Assembly: GCF_002192255.1 (NCBI RefSeq)
Contig: NZ_CP021768.1
Coordinates: forward strand, 762,001-826,000
DNA from: Stenotrophomonas sp. WZN-1
GTDB taxonomy: Bacteria; Pseudomonadota; Gammaproteobacteria; Xanthomonadales; Xanthomonadaceae
Reading direction: 5' to 3'
DNA length: 64,000 bases
Position 1 is the first letter of the stretch; every line of letters begins with the position of its first letter. The position numbers and the translations under genes are program-made. Below are positions 63,029 to 64,000 of the stretch, one piece after another. The notes under the pieces are model-generated. The model saw only the letters and a list, made by a program, of their open reading frames with translations. It had not been told where the DNA came from and searched no databases.

Positions 63029-63433
63029 TCAGGGGCGGTCGTTGTGGACCGCGGTCACGCGCAGGCGCAGCTTGCGGCCGCCGGGCGCGTTCCAGTCGAT
63101 GCTCTGGCCGATGGCCAGGCCGAGCAGGGCACTGCCGACCGGGGCCAGCACGGACACCTTGCCCTCATCGACGTTGGCTTCACGGGGGAAGACCAGGGTC
63201 AGGACGTGCTTCTCGCCCGACACTTCATCTTCGCACTCCACGCGCGAATGCATCATGACGATGCCTTCGGGAATCTGGTCTACCGGCACCACGTTGGCCC
63301 GGTTGAGTTCTTCAGCAAGCGCGAGCGCGGCAGGCGTCTGGCTCAGCGCAGGGGATTCGAGCATGGCGTCCAGGCGGTCCATGTCGAAGGTAGAAACGGT
63401 GATCGACGGCGGCAGGCCGCTGGCGGTGTTCAT
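63029..63433 (-). CDS. rnk: Nucleoside diphosphate kinase regulator Rnk (GreA/B C-terminal domain)
   Basis: 134 aa from ATG 63433 behind AGGAG. Short N-terminal coiled part ([10 protein letters not shown]... [13 protein letters not shown]) and the GreA/B C-terminal FKBP-like domain ([42 protein letters not shown]). Rnk-type proteins bind RNA polymerase. Fifty bases upstream of tal, perhaps cotranscribed. Confidence 0.93.
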   Translation of the reverse strand: MNTASGLPPSITVSTFDMDRLDAMLESPALSQTPAALALAEELNRANVVPVDQIPEGIVMMHSRVECEDEVSGEKHVLTLVFPREANVDEGKVSVLAPVGSALLGLAIGQSIDWNAPGGRKLRLRVTAVHNDRP

Positions 63434-63464
63434 GGTGAAGCTCCTTGGTTGAAAGCCATGCAAA

Positions 63465-63488
63465 AGGCGGCACCTGCTGGCGCCGCCT
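63465..63488 (-). terminator. oxyR terminator
   Basis: AGGCGGC / GCCGCCT stem, followed on the minus strand by TTTTG; 69 bases past the oxyR stop. Confidence 0.65.
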
Positions 63489-63512
63489 GTCTGTATTGTG
63501 GGGACAAATGCG

Positions 63513-63540
63513 GCTGGAATCGACTCCTGACGATTCCAGC
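63513..63540. other. Perfect hairpin after oxyR
   Basis: GCTGGAATCG-ACTCCTGA-CGATTCCAGC, ten perfect pairs, 17 bases past the oxyR stop; no U-run and no GTAG end. Confidence 0.55.
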
Positions 63541-63556
63541 CCGGTGTTGCGGGGGT

Positions 63557-64000
63557 TCAGCCGTTCAGCGCGGGGCCGGGCAGGGCGGCAGTGTCGCCGG
63601 CGGCGTTGACCGCCTCCAGGGTGAACAGCGCCTGTGGCAGGCGCTTGAACTGGTCGGCCAGCTCCATCAGGAAGTCGTTCATGGCCGAGCTGCGCCGCCA
63701 GATCATGGCGATGCGGCGGCTGGGACGGCCCTCGCCGGTGAAATCGAGCAGGCGGATGTTGTTCGAGCGCGGCACCGGGGGCTGCACCGACAGGCTTGGC
63801 AGCAGGGTGATGCCGACGTCGGCGGCGACCATCTGCCGCAGCGTTTCCAGGCTGGTGGCGCGGAACTCGGACTTCTCGTTGGCACCGAACAGGCGGCAGA
63901 CTTCCAGCGCCTGGTCGCGCAGGCAATGGCCGTCCTCCAGCAGCAGCAGCTTCTGCGTGGCCAGTTCCTGCACGTCCAGGTGTTCGCGGCGGGCCAGCGG
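63557..64000 (-). CDS. oxyR: OxyR redox-sensing LysR regulator (C-terminal part, truncated by window)
   Basis: At least 147 residues, running off the right edge; the DNA-binding N-terminus is outside. The peroxide-sensing pair is present: Cys in LEDGHCLRDQALEVC, matching E. coli Cys199 and Cys208. Next come FRATSLETLRQMVAADVGITLLPSLS and RRIAMIWRRSSA of the effector domain. Activates catalase, alkyl hydroperoxide reductase and related genes. Confidence 0.93.
   Translation of the reverse strand, partial: PLARREHLDVQELATQKLLLLEDGHCLRDQALEVCRLFGANEKSEFRATSLETLRQMVAADVGITLLPSLSVQPPVPRSNNIRLLDFTGEGRPSRRIAMIWRRSSAMNDFLMELADQFKRLPQALFTLEAVNAAGDTAALPGPALNG

Overview
The window is a stretch of chromosomal core genome from a member of the Xanthomonadaceae, most likely Stenotrophomonas (S. 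maltophilia complex). Evidence: high GC; close agreement of most proteins with Stenotrophomonas/Xanthomonas housekeeping families; more than twenty short palindromes carrying a GTAG tetranucleotide next to the stem, the layout of the SMAG (Stenotrophomonas GTAG) repeats; and an effector gene with the C-terminal secretion domain typical of the Xanthomonadales bacteria-killing type IV secretion system. I saw no rRNA, tRNA, CRISPR array, prophage or insertion sequence.

Layout. 1-2.4 kb: a predicted type IV effector (lysozyme-like and peptidoglycan-binding) with its lipoprotein immunity partner, lying between two near-identical copies of a terminator. 2.4-11.4 kb: methyl-cycle and central metabolism (ahcY with an upstream SAH riboswitch, an S9 peptidase, ppc, a thioesterase, metK). 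11.7-17.7 kb: an OlsF-like two-domain acyltransferase coupled to an LpxH-like phosphoesterase, a membrane hydrolase, a tandem SMAG array, a methyltransferase and dusB. 18.4-21.8 kb: ribokinase/NupC nucleoside pair and an aldo/keto reductase. 22.0-26.2 kb: a Fur-box-controlled heme-uptake operon (hemP, TonB receptor and two poorly characterised proteins). 26.3-31.1 kb: small lipoprotein/DUF486 pair and the ybbAP/tesA locus. 31.2-33.3 kb: ColR/ColS two-component system. 33.5-37.0 kb: SGNH hydrolase, dgkA, TerC, MFS exporter. 37.5-42.3 kb: lemA-TPM-TPM set, then lgt-thyA-(unknown secreted)-folA with start/stop overlaps.

42.4-52.3 kb is an uninterrupted minus-strand run of ten genes: BtuM-like B12 transporter, cobalamin adenosyltransferase, HDAC-family hydrolase, lptD, surA, pdxA, rsmA, apaG, apaH, DUF1287. 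It joins outer-membrane biogenesis, cofactor synthesis and ribosome maturation, as in the classical lptD-surA-pdxA-rsmA-apaG-apaH cluster. 52.4-54.8 kb: two coupled ubiquinone hydroxylases. 54.9-61.4 kb: exported EF-hand protein, rlmM, a deaminase, two unknowns, glnS, a DUF2007 protein and msrA. 62.0-64.0 kb: transaldolase, rnk and the 3' part of oxyR, which runs off the right edge.

The two longest gene-free stretches (36956-37492 and 61442-62021) each hold an inverted pair of a roughly 100-bp palindromic element. Its outer and inner arms differ between copies but stay self-complementary, while the interior strand is conserved; this is the least explained structure in the window. Start codons were chosen from ribosome-binding sites, overlaps and family lengths; doubtful ones are flagged.
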